A stretch of DNA of 64,000 bases from the NCBI GenBank assembly GCA_019635015.1, contig JAHCAG010000012.1, positions 39,518 to 103,517 on the forward strand. Reading direction: 5' to 3'. Below, one piece after another: positions 8,325-16,061 of this stretch (its first letter is position 1; each line of letters starts with the position of its first letter). The notes under the pieces were generated by a model. The model searched no databases, had not been told where the DNA came from, and saw only the letters and a program-made list of their open reading frames with translations. The stretch comes from Burkholderiales bacterium. Its GTDB lineage: Bacteria > Pseudomonadota > Gammaproteobacteria > Burkholderiales > SG8-41. A program made the translations under genes and the position numbers.

Positions 8325-8705
8325 ATGCTGCAAACGCTGCGGCGCTGGGCGAAACTGCTGAAAGGCGACATCGTCGCCCTGTGGTTTGCGTACCGCCATC
8401 CGCAGACTCCCTGGTACGCGAAGCTGTTTGTGGTGCTGGTGGTGGCCTATGCCTTCAGCCCGATCGACCTGATTCCGGATTTCATCCCCATCCTGGGTTT
8501 TGTCGACGACGCCATCCTGCTGCCGCTGGGCATCTGGATCGCACTGAAGCTGGTGCCGGCGCCGGTAATGGCGGAATCCCGCTCACAGGCGCAGGCCTGG
8601 CTGGACGCGCGCAAGCCCAAACCGCAGAATGTCGTTGCCGCCGTGGTGGTCGTGCTGCTCTGGATCGGGCTGGCATGGCTGCTGTGGCGCTGGTTCACCG
8701 GCTGA
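8325..8705 (+). CDS. YkvA-like DUF1232 small membrane protein
   Basis: A 126-residue inner-membrane protein of unknown function. It carries the DUF1232 signature YAFSPIDLIPDFIPILGFVDD at about residues 44-64, inside a hydrophobic hairpin, and a C-terminal membrane segment (VVAAVVVVLLWIGLAWLLW). The ATG at 8325 follows the rimO stop by 2 nt, so it is almost certainly cotranscribed with rimO. The family role is not established. Confidence 0.8.
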   Translation: MLQTLRRWAKLLKGDIVALWFAYRHPQTPWYAKLFVVLVVAYAFSPIDLIPDFIPILGFVDDAILLPLGIWIALKLVPAPVMAESRSQAQAWLDARKPKPQNVVAAVVVVLLWIGLAWLLWRWFTG

Positions 8706-8718
8706 CAGAAATTCCCCC

Positions 8719-10095
8719 ATGAGCGAAAAAACCCCCAGGAAAAAACCCCTGCTCCAGCGGCTGCGCAGACCCGGCGGCGCCATCGCCTACCGCGAACTGT
8801 CGATCGTCACCCTGATCGCTGCGCTGATAATCGGCACGGCTTTCCTGATCACCTTCCGCTTCGTGCGGCCTGCGCCGCCGGGCAGCTTCGTCATTTCCAC
8901 CGGTTACGAGTCCGGCGCGTACCACATGTACGGCGAGCGTTACCGCGAGCTGCTGGCGAAGGAAAGGATCCGCGTCGAAGTTCGCACGTCGGCGGGCTCG
9001 ATCGAAAACCTGCAACGCCTCGCCGACCCCGAATCCGGCGTCGAGGTCGCGCTGGTGCAGGGTGGCGTCGCCACGCCGGAGCAGGCGGAAGGCCTGGTAT
9101 CGCTGGCCGCGCTGTATTACGAGCCGCTGTGGATTTTTTACCGCGACGACAATCCGCTGACACTGCTCGGCCAGTTGTCGGGCAAACGCATTGCCGTCGG
9201 CCCCGAAGGCAGCGGCACCCGGGTGCTGGTCACCCATGTGCTGGAAGCCGGCAACGCGCTGAAACGCGGCACGCCGCTGTCGCCGCTGACCGGCAGGGAG
9301 GCGGCGGATGCGCTGATTGCCGGACGCCTCGATGCCGCGTTGTTCGTCGCCGCGCCCGATGCACCGGTGGTGCAGTATCTGCTGAAAACGCCGGGCATCC
9401 GCCTGATGAGCCTGTCGCATGCCGAGGCACTGGCGCGCAGGTTCCATTATCTTTCCGCGGTCACGCTGCCACGCGGCATCATCGACCTCGGCGCCGACAT
9501 TCCCCCCGCCAACGTGCGCATGGTCGCCTCGACCACCCACCTCGTCGCGCGCGAGGATTTCCATCCGGCGCTGGTCGCTGTGCTGCTGCAGGCCGCGACA
9601 AAAATTCACGGCAGCCCCGGCGTGTTCCGCCGCGGCGGCGAATTTCCGGCCATCCGCGACGGCGATTTCCCGGTCAGCGAAGATGCGCAGCGTTACTTCA
9701 AGTCCGGCCCGCCCTTCCTGCAGCGTTACATGCCCTTCTGGGTCGCCAACCTGATCGAACGCCTGCTGGTACTGCTGCTGCCGCTGATCGCAGTGCTGAT
9801 CCCGGTGCTGCGCCTGATGCCCGTGGTCTACGACTGGAAGGTCAAGCGCAAGGTTTTCCGCTGGTACCGCGAACTGAAAACCGTCGAGCTGGAACTGCGC
9901 CGCAATCCGGATGCCGCCGATACCGCGGAACTGCTCAACCGGCTGGAGGAAATCGAGGACGGCGTCGACCGCACCGAAGTGCCGCTGACCTACTGGGATT
10001 ATGTCTATGCGCTGCGCATGCACATCGAGATGGTGCGCGCGAAACTGCTGCGCGATCCGGCCAAGACGGCGGTGCTGCCCCCGCCGCCGCAATAA
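8719..10095 (+). CDS. Membrane-anchored TAXI-type TRAP solute-binding protein
   Basis: TAXI proteins are periplasmic solute receptors, usually of TRAP transporters. The 458-residue product has an N-terminal basic region then one membrane segment (about residues 28-48). The binding domain begins FVISTGYESGAYHMYGERY and includes VEVALVQGGVATPEQ. A second hydrophobic segment (about residues 345-370, LIERLLVLLLPLIAVLIPVL) precedes a charged, probably cytoplasmic helical tail. This extended C-terminus is atypical for a simple receptor. No TRAP permease gene is nearby. It starts 13 nt after the YkvA-like gene; the ATG at 8719 was preferred over upstream starts lying inside that gene. Confidence 0.82.
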   Translation: MSEKTPRKKPLLQRLRRPGGAIAYRELSIVTLIAALIIGTAFLITFRFVRPAPPGSFVISTGYESGAYHMYGERYRELLAKERIRVEVRTSAGSIENLQRLADPESGVEVALVQGGVATPEQAEGLVSLAALYYEPLWIFYRDDNPLTLLGQLSGKRIAVGPEGSGTRVLVTHVLEAGNALKRGTPLSPLTGREAADALIAGRLDAALFVAAPDAPVVQYLLKTPGIRLMSLSHAEALARRFHYLSAVTLPRGIIDLGADIPPANVRMVASTTHLVAREDFHPALVAVLLQAATKIHGSPGVFRRGGEFPAIRDGDFPVSEDAQRYFKSGPPFLQRYMPFWVANLIERLLVLLLPLIAVLIPVLRLMPVVYDWKVKRKVFRWYRELKTVELELRRNPDAADTAELLNRLEEIEDGVDRTEVPLTYWDYVYALRMHIEMVRAKLLRDPAKTAVLPPPPQ

Positions 10096-10107
10096 AACAG
10101 ACCCGTC

Positions 10108-10127
10108 ATTCCGGCGAAAGCCGGAAT
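10108..10127. terminator. REP-like hairpin between convergent TAXI and helicase genes
   Basis: ATTCCGGC-GAAA-GCCGGAAT is a perfect 8-bp stem with a GNRA-type tetraloop. It belongs to the 'attccggcgaaagccggaat' palindromes scattered through many proteobacterial genomes. It probably ends both converging transcripts, although there is no T run. Confidence 0.6.
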
Positions 10128-10188
10128 CCAGCGCCTTGGCGGCACCATCTGTCCGCCTCGACTCCAGCATGCGCCGGAGATAACGAAC

Positions 10189-12132
10189 CTAAGCCGTGAC
10201 CGGCACCGGCTCCCGCGCAAAAAACGCCTCCACGTCGGCGACATCCCGTGTCCGCGTCATCGGCGGCAGGCTGCGCCAGATGCGCTTGCCGTAGGATTTC
10301 GAGATCAGCCGCGGGTCGCAGATCATCAGCACGCCACGGTCGGTTTCGTCGCGGATCAGCCGCCCGGCACCCTGCTTCAGCGAAATCACCGCCCGCGGCA
10401 GCTGGTGCTCCATGAAGGCGTTGCGGCCCTCGGCATTGATTTTCTCGATCCTCGCGGCCAGCACCGGGTCGTCGGGCGGCGCGAAGGGCAGCTTGTCGAT
10501 CATCACCAGTGACAGTGCCTCGCCGCGCACATCCACCCCTTCCCAGAAGGACTGGCTGCCGATCAGCACCGCATTGCCGAGATCACGAAAGCGCTGGAGT
10601 AACTCGCTGCGCGAACCCTCGCCCTGCACCAGCAGCGGATAGTCCCAGCCGCGGCTGCTGAAGGCCTCGGCCAGCAGCGCCTGCGCCTCGCGCATCGCAC
10701 GCAGGCTGGTGAACAGCAGGAAGGCGCGACCACGGCTCGCACCGACGGCCGGCAGCACGGCATCGACCACCGCCGCAGTGTAATCCGGCGTGTTCGGCTC
10801 GGGCAGTCCCTGCGGCACATAGAGCAGCCCCTGTTTCTCGAAGTCGAAAGGACTGGCCCAGCTCGCAGTCTGCGCGGCCTCGATGCCGAGCTCCTTCACG
10901 TAATGCGAGAAATCACCGTTGACCGACAGCGTCGCCGAGGTGAACACCCAGGCCTTGGCCTGCGCCTCGACCTGTTTCCTGAAAATCTCCGCGATCGACA
11001 GCGGCGTGGCGTTGAACTGCACCGACTGGTGGAACACCTCCACCCAGCGCACCAGCGAGGCGTCCTTGTCCTCGCGCCAGCCGGCCAGCTGGGCGCGCAG
11101 TTCGTCGGCGCGTTCGAAACATTTCTGCAGCCCTTCGCTGCGCGCCGCCTGGGAATGCAGTGTCTCCGCCAGTTCGGTCAGGCGTTCGGTGGCCGTTGCC
11201 AGCGCCTCGGTCACGTCCTTGCGTTTGCGCAGCAGCGCCGCCGGCATCCGCGCGCCGCTGTCCTCGAAGGCCAGCCGCAGGTCACGCGCCGCCTTCTCCA
11301 TCACATTGGCAGCAGCCGGCAGCGCCGCAAAATCCTTGGCCACGGTCGCGCCCTCGATGCGCGCATCGCGCGCGAGGTCGAGCAGCTGGGTCGTCGATAC
11401 CGACTGTCCGAAAAACAGGCTCGCCGTCTCCGGCAGTTGGTGCGCTTCGTCGAAAATCACCGTGTTGCAGGCCGGCAGCAGTTCGGCGACGCTTTCCTCA
11501 CGCAGCATCACGTCGGCGAAGAACAGGTGATGGTTGACCACCACCACGTCGGACTCCAGCGCCAGCTTGCGCGCCTTCATGACAAAACATTTGTCATAGT
11601 GCTCACACTGCGAGCCGAGGCAGTTGTCGCGGGTGGAGGTCACCAGCGGCCACACGCCGGCGTTCTCCGGCACCTCGGCGCAGTCTGCGCGGTCGCCGGT
11701 GTTCGAGATTCGCGCAAAACTCTCGATCCGCGCGAGGTGCATCACATCATCGCGCGTCGGCAACCGGCCATCGTTTTTCGCGCGCTCGAGGTGATGGTGG
11801 CAGACATAGTTAGCACGTCCCTTCAGCAGCGCCACCGTCACCGGCACGCGCAGCGCATCACGCACCACCGGAATGTCACGGCCGAAGAGCTGATCCTGCA
11901 GCGTCTTGGTGCCGGTGGAGATGATGACCTTGCCGCCCGACAGCAGGGCTGGAACCAGATAGGCAAAGGTCTTGCCCGTGCCAGTACCCGCCTCTGCCAC
12001 TATAACTTCTTGATTATTAATTACTTTTTTTATCGCCTCGGCCATCTCCAGTTGCCCTGCGCGGGCACGGAAACCGGGCACGACCTGCGCAAGCGCGCCG
12101 GTGGCGGAGAAGACGGAAGCGAGATCGGACAC
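10189..12132 (-). CDS. ATP-dependent DNA helicase, DinG/YoaA family
   Basis: This is an XPD-like superfamily 2, 5'-3' helicase with an Fe-S cluster, used in DNA repair. The 647-residue protein shows Walker A AEAGTGTGKTFAYL (about residues 45-58) and a four-Cys Fe-S region (DCAEVPENAGVW then NCLGSQCEHYDKC). The DEAH box is VIFDEAHQLPETA, and late motifs include IGSQSFWEGVD and KQGAGRLIRDETDRGV. The start is GTG 12132. A local AT-rich patch (11999-12029, codons for KKVINNQEVIV) just before Walker A stands out from the GC-rich codon use. It is closer to YoaA than to DinG in length, but I leave the symbol open. Confidence 0.9.
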   Translation of the reverse strand: MSDLASVFSATGALAQVVPGFRARAGQLEMAEAIKKVINNQEVIVAEAGTGTGKTFAYLVPALLSGGKVIISTGTKTLQDQLFGRDIPVVRDALRVPVTVALLKGRANYVCHHHLERAKNDGRLPTRDDVMHLARIESFARISNTGDRADCAEVPENAGVWPLVTSTRDNCLGSQCEHYDKCFVMKARKLALESDVVVVNHHLFFADVMLREESVAELLPACNTVIFDEAHQLPETASLFFGQSVSTTQLLDLARDARIEGATVAKDFAALPAAANVMEKAARDLRLAFEDSGARMPAALLRKRKDVTEALATATERLTELAETLHSQAARSEGLQKCFERADELRAQLAGWREDKDASLVRWVEVFHQSVQFNATPLSIAEIFRKQVEAQAKAWVFTSATLSVNGDFSHYVKELGIEAAQTASWASPFDFEKQGLLYVPQGLPEPNTPDYTAAVVDAVLPAVGASRGRAFLLFTSLRAMREAQALLAEAFSSRGWDYPLLVQGEGSRSELLQRFRDLGNAVLIGSQSFWEGVDVRGEALSLVMIDKLPFAPPDDPVLAARIEKINAEGRNAFMEHQLPRAVISLKQGAGRLIRDETDRGVLMICDPRLISKSYGKRIWRSLPPMTRTRDVADVEAFFAREPVPVTA

Positions 12133-12238
12133 GGGCGGAGTTTAGCAGGCCGGAATCGCGGTGATTACACTTGCGGTTAAGATTAAAGTCGTGATCGAGC
12201 TAACGATTTGCATCTTTAGCCTAATTGGATAACCAAAA

Positions 12239-12856
12239 ATGCATATCAATATGCCGCTTGAGGGCACACTCGACCAATCACAGGAGTGGATGAATAGCTG
12301 CGTTGCCATCGTCAACACTCTTACAGTTCCAACAACCAATCGATCCCGTGTGGCCGCTGCACTTCATCAACTTAGCATTGAACACTACACCGGACTTCAC
12401 GTCCTTGTGGAGAACGGTGTTTATTCAGCTGCGCTCGCCTTGTACCGGCCACAATTTGAGGCTTATCTTAGGGGCGCTTGGTATCACCGATGCGCAACTG
12501 ACAACCAGATCAATGATTTAATTGCCGGTGGAGAGCCGCCAAGCCCTAAAGAACAGATGGTAGCTTTGGAAAACTGCGGTGCATTTGATGTCGGCTCACT
12601 GCAAAATCTAAAGCAAATCGCCTGGAAAAATCTTTGTGACTTTACCCATGGCGGATCTATTCAAGTAAAAGCCCGAGCCGCAAGAGTAGGGACAATCGTC
12701 CTAGATATTAAGTCAGAGCATGTGGCGTCGATACTTACCGCGTCCGCATCGACAGCGCTCTTGGCTTGTGTAGGGTTAGCGGCTATTGCGGAAAACAATC
12801 AAGTAGCACTGAAATTAAACGAGGCGTTTCATTACATATATCCAAACGCAGCGTAA
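12239..12856 (+). CDS. Hypothetical protein, low GC, possibly DUF6988/HEPN-like
   Basis: A 205-residue predicted cytosolic helical protein. The segment ALALYRPQFEAYLRGAWYH resembles DUF5677/DUF6988-type uncharacterised proteins, which I recall only approximately. Base composition is visibly lower in GC than its neighbours, and codon use is different (many TTA, ATA, AAT). This suggests horizontal acquisition. It sits at the left end of a toxin-antitoxin island. No catalytic motif can be named with confidence. Confidence 0.6.
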   Translation: MHINMPLEGTLDQSQEWMNSCVAIVNTLTVPTTNRSRVAAALHQLSIEHYTGLHVLVENGVYSAALALYRPQFEAYLRGAWYHRCATDNQINDLIAGGEPPSPKEQMVALENCGAFDVGSLQNLKQIAWKNLCDFTHGGSIQVKARAARVGTIVLDIKSEHVASILTASASTALLACVGLAAIAENNQVALKLNEAFHYIYPNAA

Positions 12857-12864
12857 CTAGAACG

Positions 12865-13278
12865 TTAAGCATTAAAAGCCGATCTCTCCTGCAACCACTC
12901 CGCCAGCGCCTCTTCCGTCAACGTGCCATCCGCCAGTTGCTGGTAGATGATCACCGCCTCCGCTTCCGGTGCATTGAGGGAATATCCGTTGACCTCGAGA
13001 AACACCGCTGCGACAGTCAGCGCGATCCGCTTGTTGCCATCGACGAAGGGATGGTTGCGGGCCAGGCCGTAGCTGTAGGCCGCCGCCAGTTGAAAAACGG
13101 AGTTCTTCTTGCCGTAAGCCGCCTGCTGCCGCGGACGCGCCAGCGCCGAATCGAGCAGCCCCTGGTCGCGGATGCCCGGGAGCCCGCCGTGTTCCGCGAT
13201 CAGCATCTGGTGGATGGCCGTGACGACTTCCGGCAATACCCACCGGAGTTCGCCCCTGGTGCCGGTTTTCCGGGGCAC
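12865..13278 (-). CDS. doc: Doc/Fic-family toxin (death-on-curing type)
   Basis: Doc toxins phosphorylate EF-Tu and stop translation. The 137-residue product carries the Fic-type motif HPFVDGNKRIA at residues 76-86, with the catalytic His and the GNKR loop intact. It also has the Doc-like N-terminal segment EHGGLPGIRDQGLLDSALARP. GTG 13278 is the first in-frame start; an internal start nearer the helix is possible. It lies 13 nt downstream of an AbrB/MazE-like antitoxin gene on the same strand, a standard toxin-antitoxin order. Motif integrity suggests an active toxin. Confidence 0.88.
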   Translation of the reverse strand: MPRKTGTRGELRWVLPEVVTAIHQMLIAEHGGLPGIRDQGLLDSALARPRQQAAYGKKNSVFQLAAAYSYGLARNHPFVDGNKRIALTVAAVFLEVNGYSLNAPEAEAVIIYQQLADGTLTEEALAEWLQERSAFNA

Positions 13279-13291
13279 GCGAAAATCCGGC

Positions 13292-13516
13292 TTACTTCGC
13301 CAGTTCCCGCAGTGCGTTGCGGTACTTCTTCATGACTTTTCCGGCCGCGTCCATCTGCGCCTCAAAGTCCTGCTGGTAGGGGGTCAGCGTCAGGCCTTCA
13401 GGCGTTTCGACCAGGTACAGCACGTCACCCTTTTCGGCCCGCAGTTTGGCCAGCGCCTCCTTGGGCAGCACGATGCCCATCGAATTGCCGATCGCGGTCA
13501 CTTTTACCTTGAGCAT
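13292..13516 (-). CDS. AbrB/MazE/SpoVT-type antitoxin paired with Doc
   Basis: A 74-residue swapped-hairpin DNA-binding antitoxin: MLKVKVTAIGNSMGIVLPKE at residues 1-20 is the AbrB-type fold signature. The C-terminal tail (about residues 50-74) would wrap the toxin. GGAGG lies 7 nt before the ATG at 13516, which decides against a longer frame beginning upstream at 13573. The combination of an AbrB-type rather than Phd-type antitoxin with a Doc toxin is known in other bacteria. A palindrome directly upstream is the likely operator. Confidence 0.85.
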   Translation of the reverse strand: MLKVKVTAIGNSMGIVLPKEALAKLRAEKGDVLYLVETPEGLTLTPYQQDFEAQMDAAGKVMKKYRNALRELAK

Positions 13517-13530
13517 GCAGCACCTCCGGC

Positions 13531-13554
13531 GCGTTATTACATAAGTAATTACGC
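13531..13554. promoter_or_regulatory. Imperfect 24-bp palindrome, probable operator of the doc antitoxin operon
   Basis: Arms GCGTTATTAC and GTAATTACGC (one mismatch pair) flank ATAA, 14 bp upstream of the antitoxin ATG. AbrB/MazE-type antitoxins autorepress by binding such AT-rich palindromes at their promoters. On the minus strand the sequence also offers an AT-rich -10-like region. Confidence 0.6.
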
Positions 13555-13599
13555 AGTCTATGCCTCCCGGCAACGACCGTCAATTTGACTGCAGACAGA

Positions 13600-13736
13600 C
13601 CAGCCGTTACATCACCACCTCAACCAGATACGGCCCCGCTACTGCCAGCCCGCGTTTGAACTGCGCCGCCAGTTCCTCCAGCGTCTTCGCCCGCCCCGCC
13701 TCCACGCCGTAACCCTTCGCCAGCGCGACCCAGTCG
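13600..13736 (-). pseudogene. Duplicated 3'-end fragment of the thiamine-diphosphate enzyme gene
   Basis: 137 bp here match 14481-14617 with six substitutions (about 96% identity). The fragment encodes the last 43 residues (DWVALAKGYGVEAG to VEVVM) and keeps the stop codon. Of the five coding differences, four are synonymous and one is Ile to Val. Upstream of the match the frame runs into unrelated sequence, so it is not a working gene. Together with the intact end it forms direct repeats 881 bp apart around the HigBA cassette. Confidence 0.85.
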
Positions 13737-13786
13737 TGAGCCAAAGGTACCGGAGTCGGCTTTCTCAATTCAGCCCCGCACAGCCA

Positions 13787-13815
13787 TTGTTGCGTGATGC
13801 GCAACACGGTATAAT
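13787..13815 (+). promoter_or_regulatory. higBA promoter with operator palindrome
   Basis: TTGTTG (13787-13792), a 17-bp spacer and a perfect TATAAT (13810-13815). The inverted repeat GTTGCG-TGATG-CGCAAC (13789-13805) fills the spacer and overlaps the -35, as expected for HigA autorepression. The -10 ends 6 nt before the higB ATG, so the transcript should begin at or next to the start codon. Confidence 0.7.
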
Positions 13816-13821
13816 CCACCC

Positions 13822-14100
13822 ATGATTCAATCGTTCCGGCACAAGGGGCTTAAACGTTTCTTTGAATCCGGAAGCGCGGCGGGCATCCAGCCTCACCATG
13901 CCAAACGGCTGAGAATGCTGCTTGCCGCCCTGGATACCGCCCAGTCGGTGGAAGACATGGATGTGCCCGGCTTCCGGCTGCATCCGCTGAAGGGTGTAGA
14001 ACGGGGCTGCTGGTCGGTCTGTGTGAACGGCAACTGGCGCACGACTTTTGAATTCAGGGACGGACAGGCCTACGTCCTGGACTACGAGGATTATCACTGA
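13822..14100 (+). CDS. higB: HigB-type toxin (RelE/ParE superfamily mRNA interferase)
   Basis: HigB toxins cleave mRNA on the ribosome. The 92-residue protein matches the family: MIQSFRHKGLKRFFESGS at the start, RLRMLLAALDTA, and the C-terminal WSVCVNGNWRTTFEFRDGQAYVLDYEDYH. The ATG lies 6 nt after the -10 box with no Shine-Dalgarno, so translation is probably leaderless. The toxin gene comes first, as is usual for higBA, and its TGA overlaps the higA ATG by one base. Confidence 0.92.
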   Translation: MIQSFRHKGLKRFFESGSAAGIQPHHAKRLRMLLAALDTAQSVEDMDVPGFRLHPLKGVERGCWSVCVNGNWRTTFEFRDGQAYVLDYEDYH

Positions 14101-14393
14101 TGAGCATGCACAACCCGCCCCATCCAGGGGAATTCATTACCGAGGTTTATCTCGAACCGAACAAGCTCAGCGGCCGCGAACTGGCAGCAAAGCTGGGCGT
14201 GGCGGCTTCGACGCTGAACCGCATTCTCACCGGCAACAGCGGCATCAGTCCCGAAATGGCGCTGCGCCTGTCCAAGGCCTTGGGCCGCTCGCCCGAAAGC
14301 TGGCTGGCCATGCAGTACAACCACGATCTCTGGCACGCCCGGCAGCGCGTCAAGCTCGGCAACGTCGGCAAGGTCAAGCTGACGGCGGCATGA
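14100..14393 (+). CDS. higA: HigA-type antitoxin (XRE helix-turn-helix)
   Basis: A 97-residue antitoxin and autorepressor. It opens with the HigA signature NPPHPGEFITEVYLEPNKLS. The helix-turn-helix is at about residues 28-60 (RELAAKLGVAASTLNRILTG), and SPESWLAMQYNHDLW closes the family domain. The start overlaps the higB stop (TGATG), giving coupled translation. It would bind the palindrome in the higB promoter. Confidence 0.93.
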   Translation: MSMHNPPHPGEFITEVYLEPNKLSGRELAAKLGVAASTLNRILTGNSGISPEMALRLSKALGRSPESWLAMQYNHDLWHARQRVKLGNVGKVKLTAA

Positions 14394-14398
14394 ACAAA

Positions 14399-14476
14399 TG
14401 TAGCCCGTATGGAACGCAGTGAAATACGGGATCAACCCAGACCCCCCGTAATGCGCTGCGCTCCTTACGGGCTACA
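14399..14476. repeat. Palindromic intergenic repeat (TGTAGCCCGTA family)
   Basis: TGTAGCCCGTA (14399-14409) pairs with TACGGGCTACA (14466-14476). Internal sub-repeats are AATACGGG / CCCCGTAAT and CGCAG / CTGCG. It resembles short dispersed palindromes of the form 'gtagcccggat...atccgggctac' seen in many beta- and gammaproteobacteria. It lies between higA and the convergent enzyme gene and may also terminate transcription. Confidence 0.65.
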
Positions 14477-14480
14477 ACAA

Positions 14481-14617
14481 CCAACCGTTACATCACCACC
14501 TCAATCAAATACGGCCCCGCCACCGCCAGCCCGCGTTTGAACTGCGCCGCCAGTTCCTCCAGCGTCTTCGCTCGCCCCGCCTCCACGCCGTAACCCTTCG
14601 CCAGCGCGACCCAGTCG
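14481..14617. repeat. Direct-repeat copy 2: intact 3' end of the thiamine-diphosphate enzyme gene
   Basis: The counterpart of 13600-13736, same orientation, six mismatches in 137 bp. It includes 7 bp beyond the stop codon. Confidence 0.85.
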
Positions 14618-16035
14618 AGGTCGGGCCGGTCCAGCGTCAGCATCGACAGTGCATTGGCGCCGGGCGCGGCGGCGCCGACATTGTTCAGTTCACCGAGCAG
14701 GATCTTGTAGGCGCGGTTGGCGAAGACCACCATGGTCACGTCGAGTCCCTCGCGCGCCATGGTCCACAGTGCCTGCAGCGTGTACTGCGCGCTGCCGTCG
14801 CCTTCAAAGGCGACGACCTTGCGTCCCGGCGCCGCGATGGCCGCGCCGGTGGCGGCGGCCGGTCCCCAACCGATCGAGCCACCCATGATGTTCAGCCAGT
14901 CATGCGGCCGCGCGCCCATCATCGCACCGGTGAAAGCGCGGCCGCTGGTGACGGCCTCGTCGATGACCACGGCGTTCTCGGGCAGCAGTGCGTTGAACAG
15001 CGCGCCTAGGCCGTCGAGCGTGATCGCGCCGGTCGGCAGCGCCGTGTCATGCGTGGCCGCATTGATGCGCGGCGCAGTATTGCGCGCACCCAGCGCATCG
15101 GCCAGCGCTTCCAGGGTGTGCTCCAGATCGGCTTCAGCGCCGGCAACCTTGGTCACCGTGCAGCCTTCCGGCACCTGCACGCTGGGTTTGCCGGGATATG
15201 CGAAGAAGGACACCGGCGTCTTCGCGCCGACCAGCACCAGCTCGCGCACGTCCTTCAGCATCGCCAGCGCGGCATCGACAGCGAAGGGCAGCTGCCTCAC
15301 CACCGCCCTGCCCGCACCGCGCTCGATCCGCGCATTGTTGTATTCACAGAGGAGTTCGCAGCCGCATTTCGCGGCGATGCGCGCGGCCCATTCGAGCGCC
15401 CTGCCGCGCAGCGCGGCACCGCCGAGCAGGATCGCCGCCGGTTTGCCGGAGCGCAGCGCCTGCGCGCCGGCGTCGATGGCCTTGCCGTCCACGCGCGCCC
15501 GCGGCGCGGGCGCCGCCACCTGCGCGGGACCACCGGCCTCGCCCCAGGCGGTGTCGGCCGGCAGGATCAGCGTCGCGATCTGTCCCGGCGCGGTGCGCGC
15601 CGCCTCGACCGCCTTCGCGCCGTCGGCGGCGACATCCTTTGCCGAGCGCGAAGTCAGCACCCAGTCCGACATCGGCCGCGCCACGCCTTCGATGTCGGCG
15701 GTCAGCGGCGCGTCGTGCTGGATGTGGTAACTCGCGTGCTCGCCGACGATGTTGACCATGCCCGAGCGCGCCTTCTTGGCGTTGTGCAGATTCGCCAGTC
15801 CGTTGCCGAGTCCGGGCCCCAGGTGCAGCAACGTCGCCGCGGGTTTGCCGGCCATGCGGTAATAACCGTCGGCCGCGCCGGTGACGACACCTTCGAACAG
15901 CCCGAGAATGCAGCGCACGCCTTCGACGCGGTCGAGCGCGGAGACAAAATGCATTTCCGAAGTGCCGGGATTGGCAAAGCAGACATTGACATCGCCGTTC
16001 AGCAGCGTGCGCACGAGGCTTTCTGCGCCGTTCAT
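14488..16035 (-). CDS. Thiamine-diphosphate enzyme, acetolactate synthase large-subunit-like
   Basis: A 515-residue ThDP-dependent decarboxylase/synthase with the three standard domains. The PYR domain has VCFANPGTSEMHF and the glutamate region GLFEGVVTGAADGYYRMAGKPA. A central domain follows. The PP domain has the GDG...N Mg-ThDP motif (EGDGSAQYTLQALWTM to VVFANR). It has no FAD-binding or small-subunit partner nearby, so true acetohydroxyacid synthase activity is doubtful; a benzoylformate- or oxalyl-CoA-decarboxylase-like role is equally possible. ATG 16035 has AAGGAT upstream inside an AT-rich element. It is divergent from an amidohydrolase, perhaps functionally linked. Its 3' end is duplicated beyond higBA. 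Confidence 0.82.
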   Translation of the reverse strand: MNGAESLVRTLLNGDVNVCFANPGTSEMHFVSALDRVEGVRCILGLFEGVVTGAADGYYRMAGKPAATLLHLGPGLGNGLANLHNAKKARSGMVNIVGEHASYHIQHDAPLTADIEGVARPMSDWVLTSRSAKDVAADGAKAVEAARTAPGQIATLILPADTAWGEAGGPAQVAAPAPRARVDGKAIDAGAQALRSGKPAAILLGGAALRGRALEWAARIAAKCGCELLCEYNNARIERGAGRAVVRQLPFAVDAALAMLKDVRELVLVGAKTPVSFFAYPGKPSVQVPEGCTVTKVAGAEADLEHTLEALADALGARNTAPRINAATHDTALPTGAITLDGLGALFNALLPENAVVIDEAVTSGRAFTGAMMGARPHDWLNIMGGSIGWGPAAATGAAIAAPGRKVVAFEGDGSAQYTLQALWTMAREGLDVTMVVFANRAYKILLGELNNVGAAAPGANALSMLTLDRPDLDWVALAKGYGVEAGRAKTLEELAAQFKRGLAVAGPYLIEVVM

Positions 16036-16061
16036 AAAATATCCTTTATAATCCAATACTT
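16036..16061 (-). repeat. AT-rich dispersed element, copy 2 (5' leader of the ThDP enzyme gene)
   Basis: On the minus strand: AAGTATTGGATTATAAAGG then ATATTTT running directly into ATG. It shares the AAGTATT start and GATATTTT-ATG end with other copies, and here it supplies the ribosome-binding site AAGGAT. Confidence 0.5.

Noticed and set aside
12142..12339. A small minus-strand membrane-like frame overlapping the low-GC hypothetical gene
   Set aside because: It covers the start of the better-supported plus-strand gene and has no ribosome-binding site or recognisable motif.
13607..13819. A 70-codon minus-strand frame as an independent gene
   Set aside because: Only its last 43 residues resemble anything, being the duplicated end of the ThDP enzyme; the first part is unrelated intergenic sequence overlapping the higB promoter.
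14399..14476. Insertion-sequence terminal inverted repeats around higBA
   Set aside because: The inverted repeat is a single short palindrome on one side of higBA, with no transposase and no matching end on the other side.
14488..16035. Calling the ThDP enzyme ilvB (acetohydroxyacid synthase)
   Set aside because: No small subunit gene or other branched-chain amino acid genes adjoin it; the family includes several decarboxylases, so the symbol was left empty.
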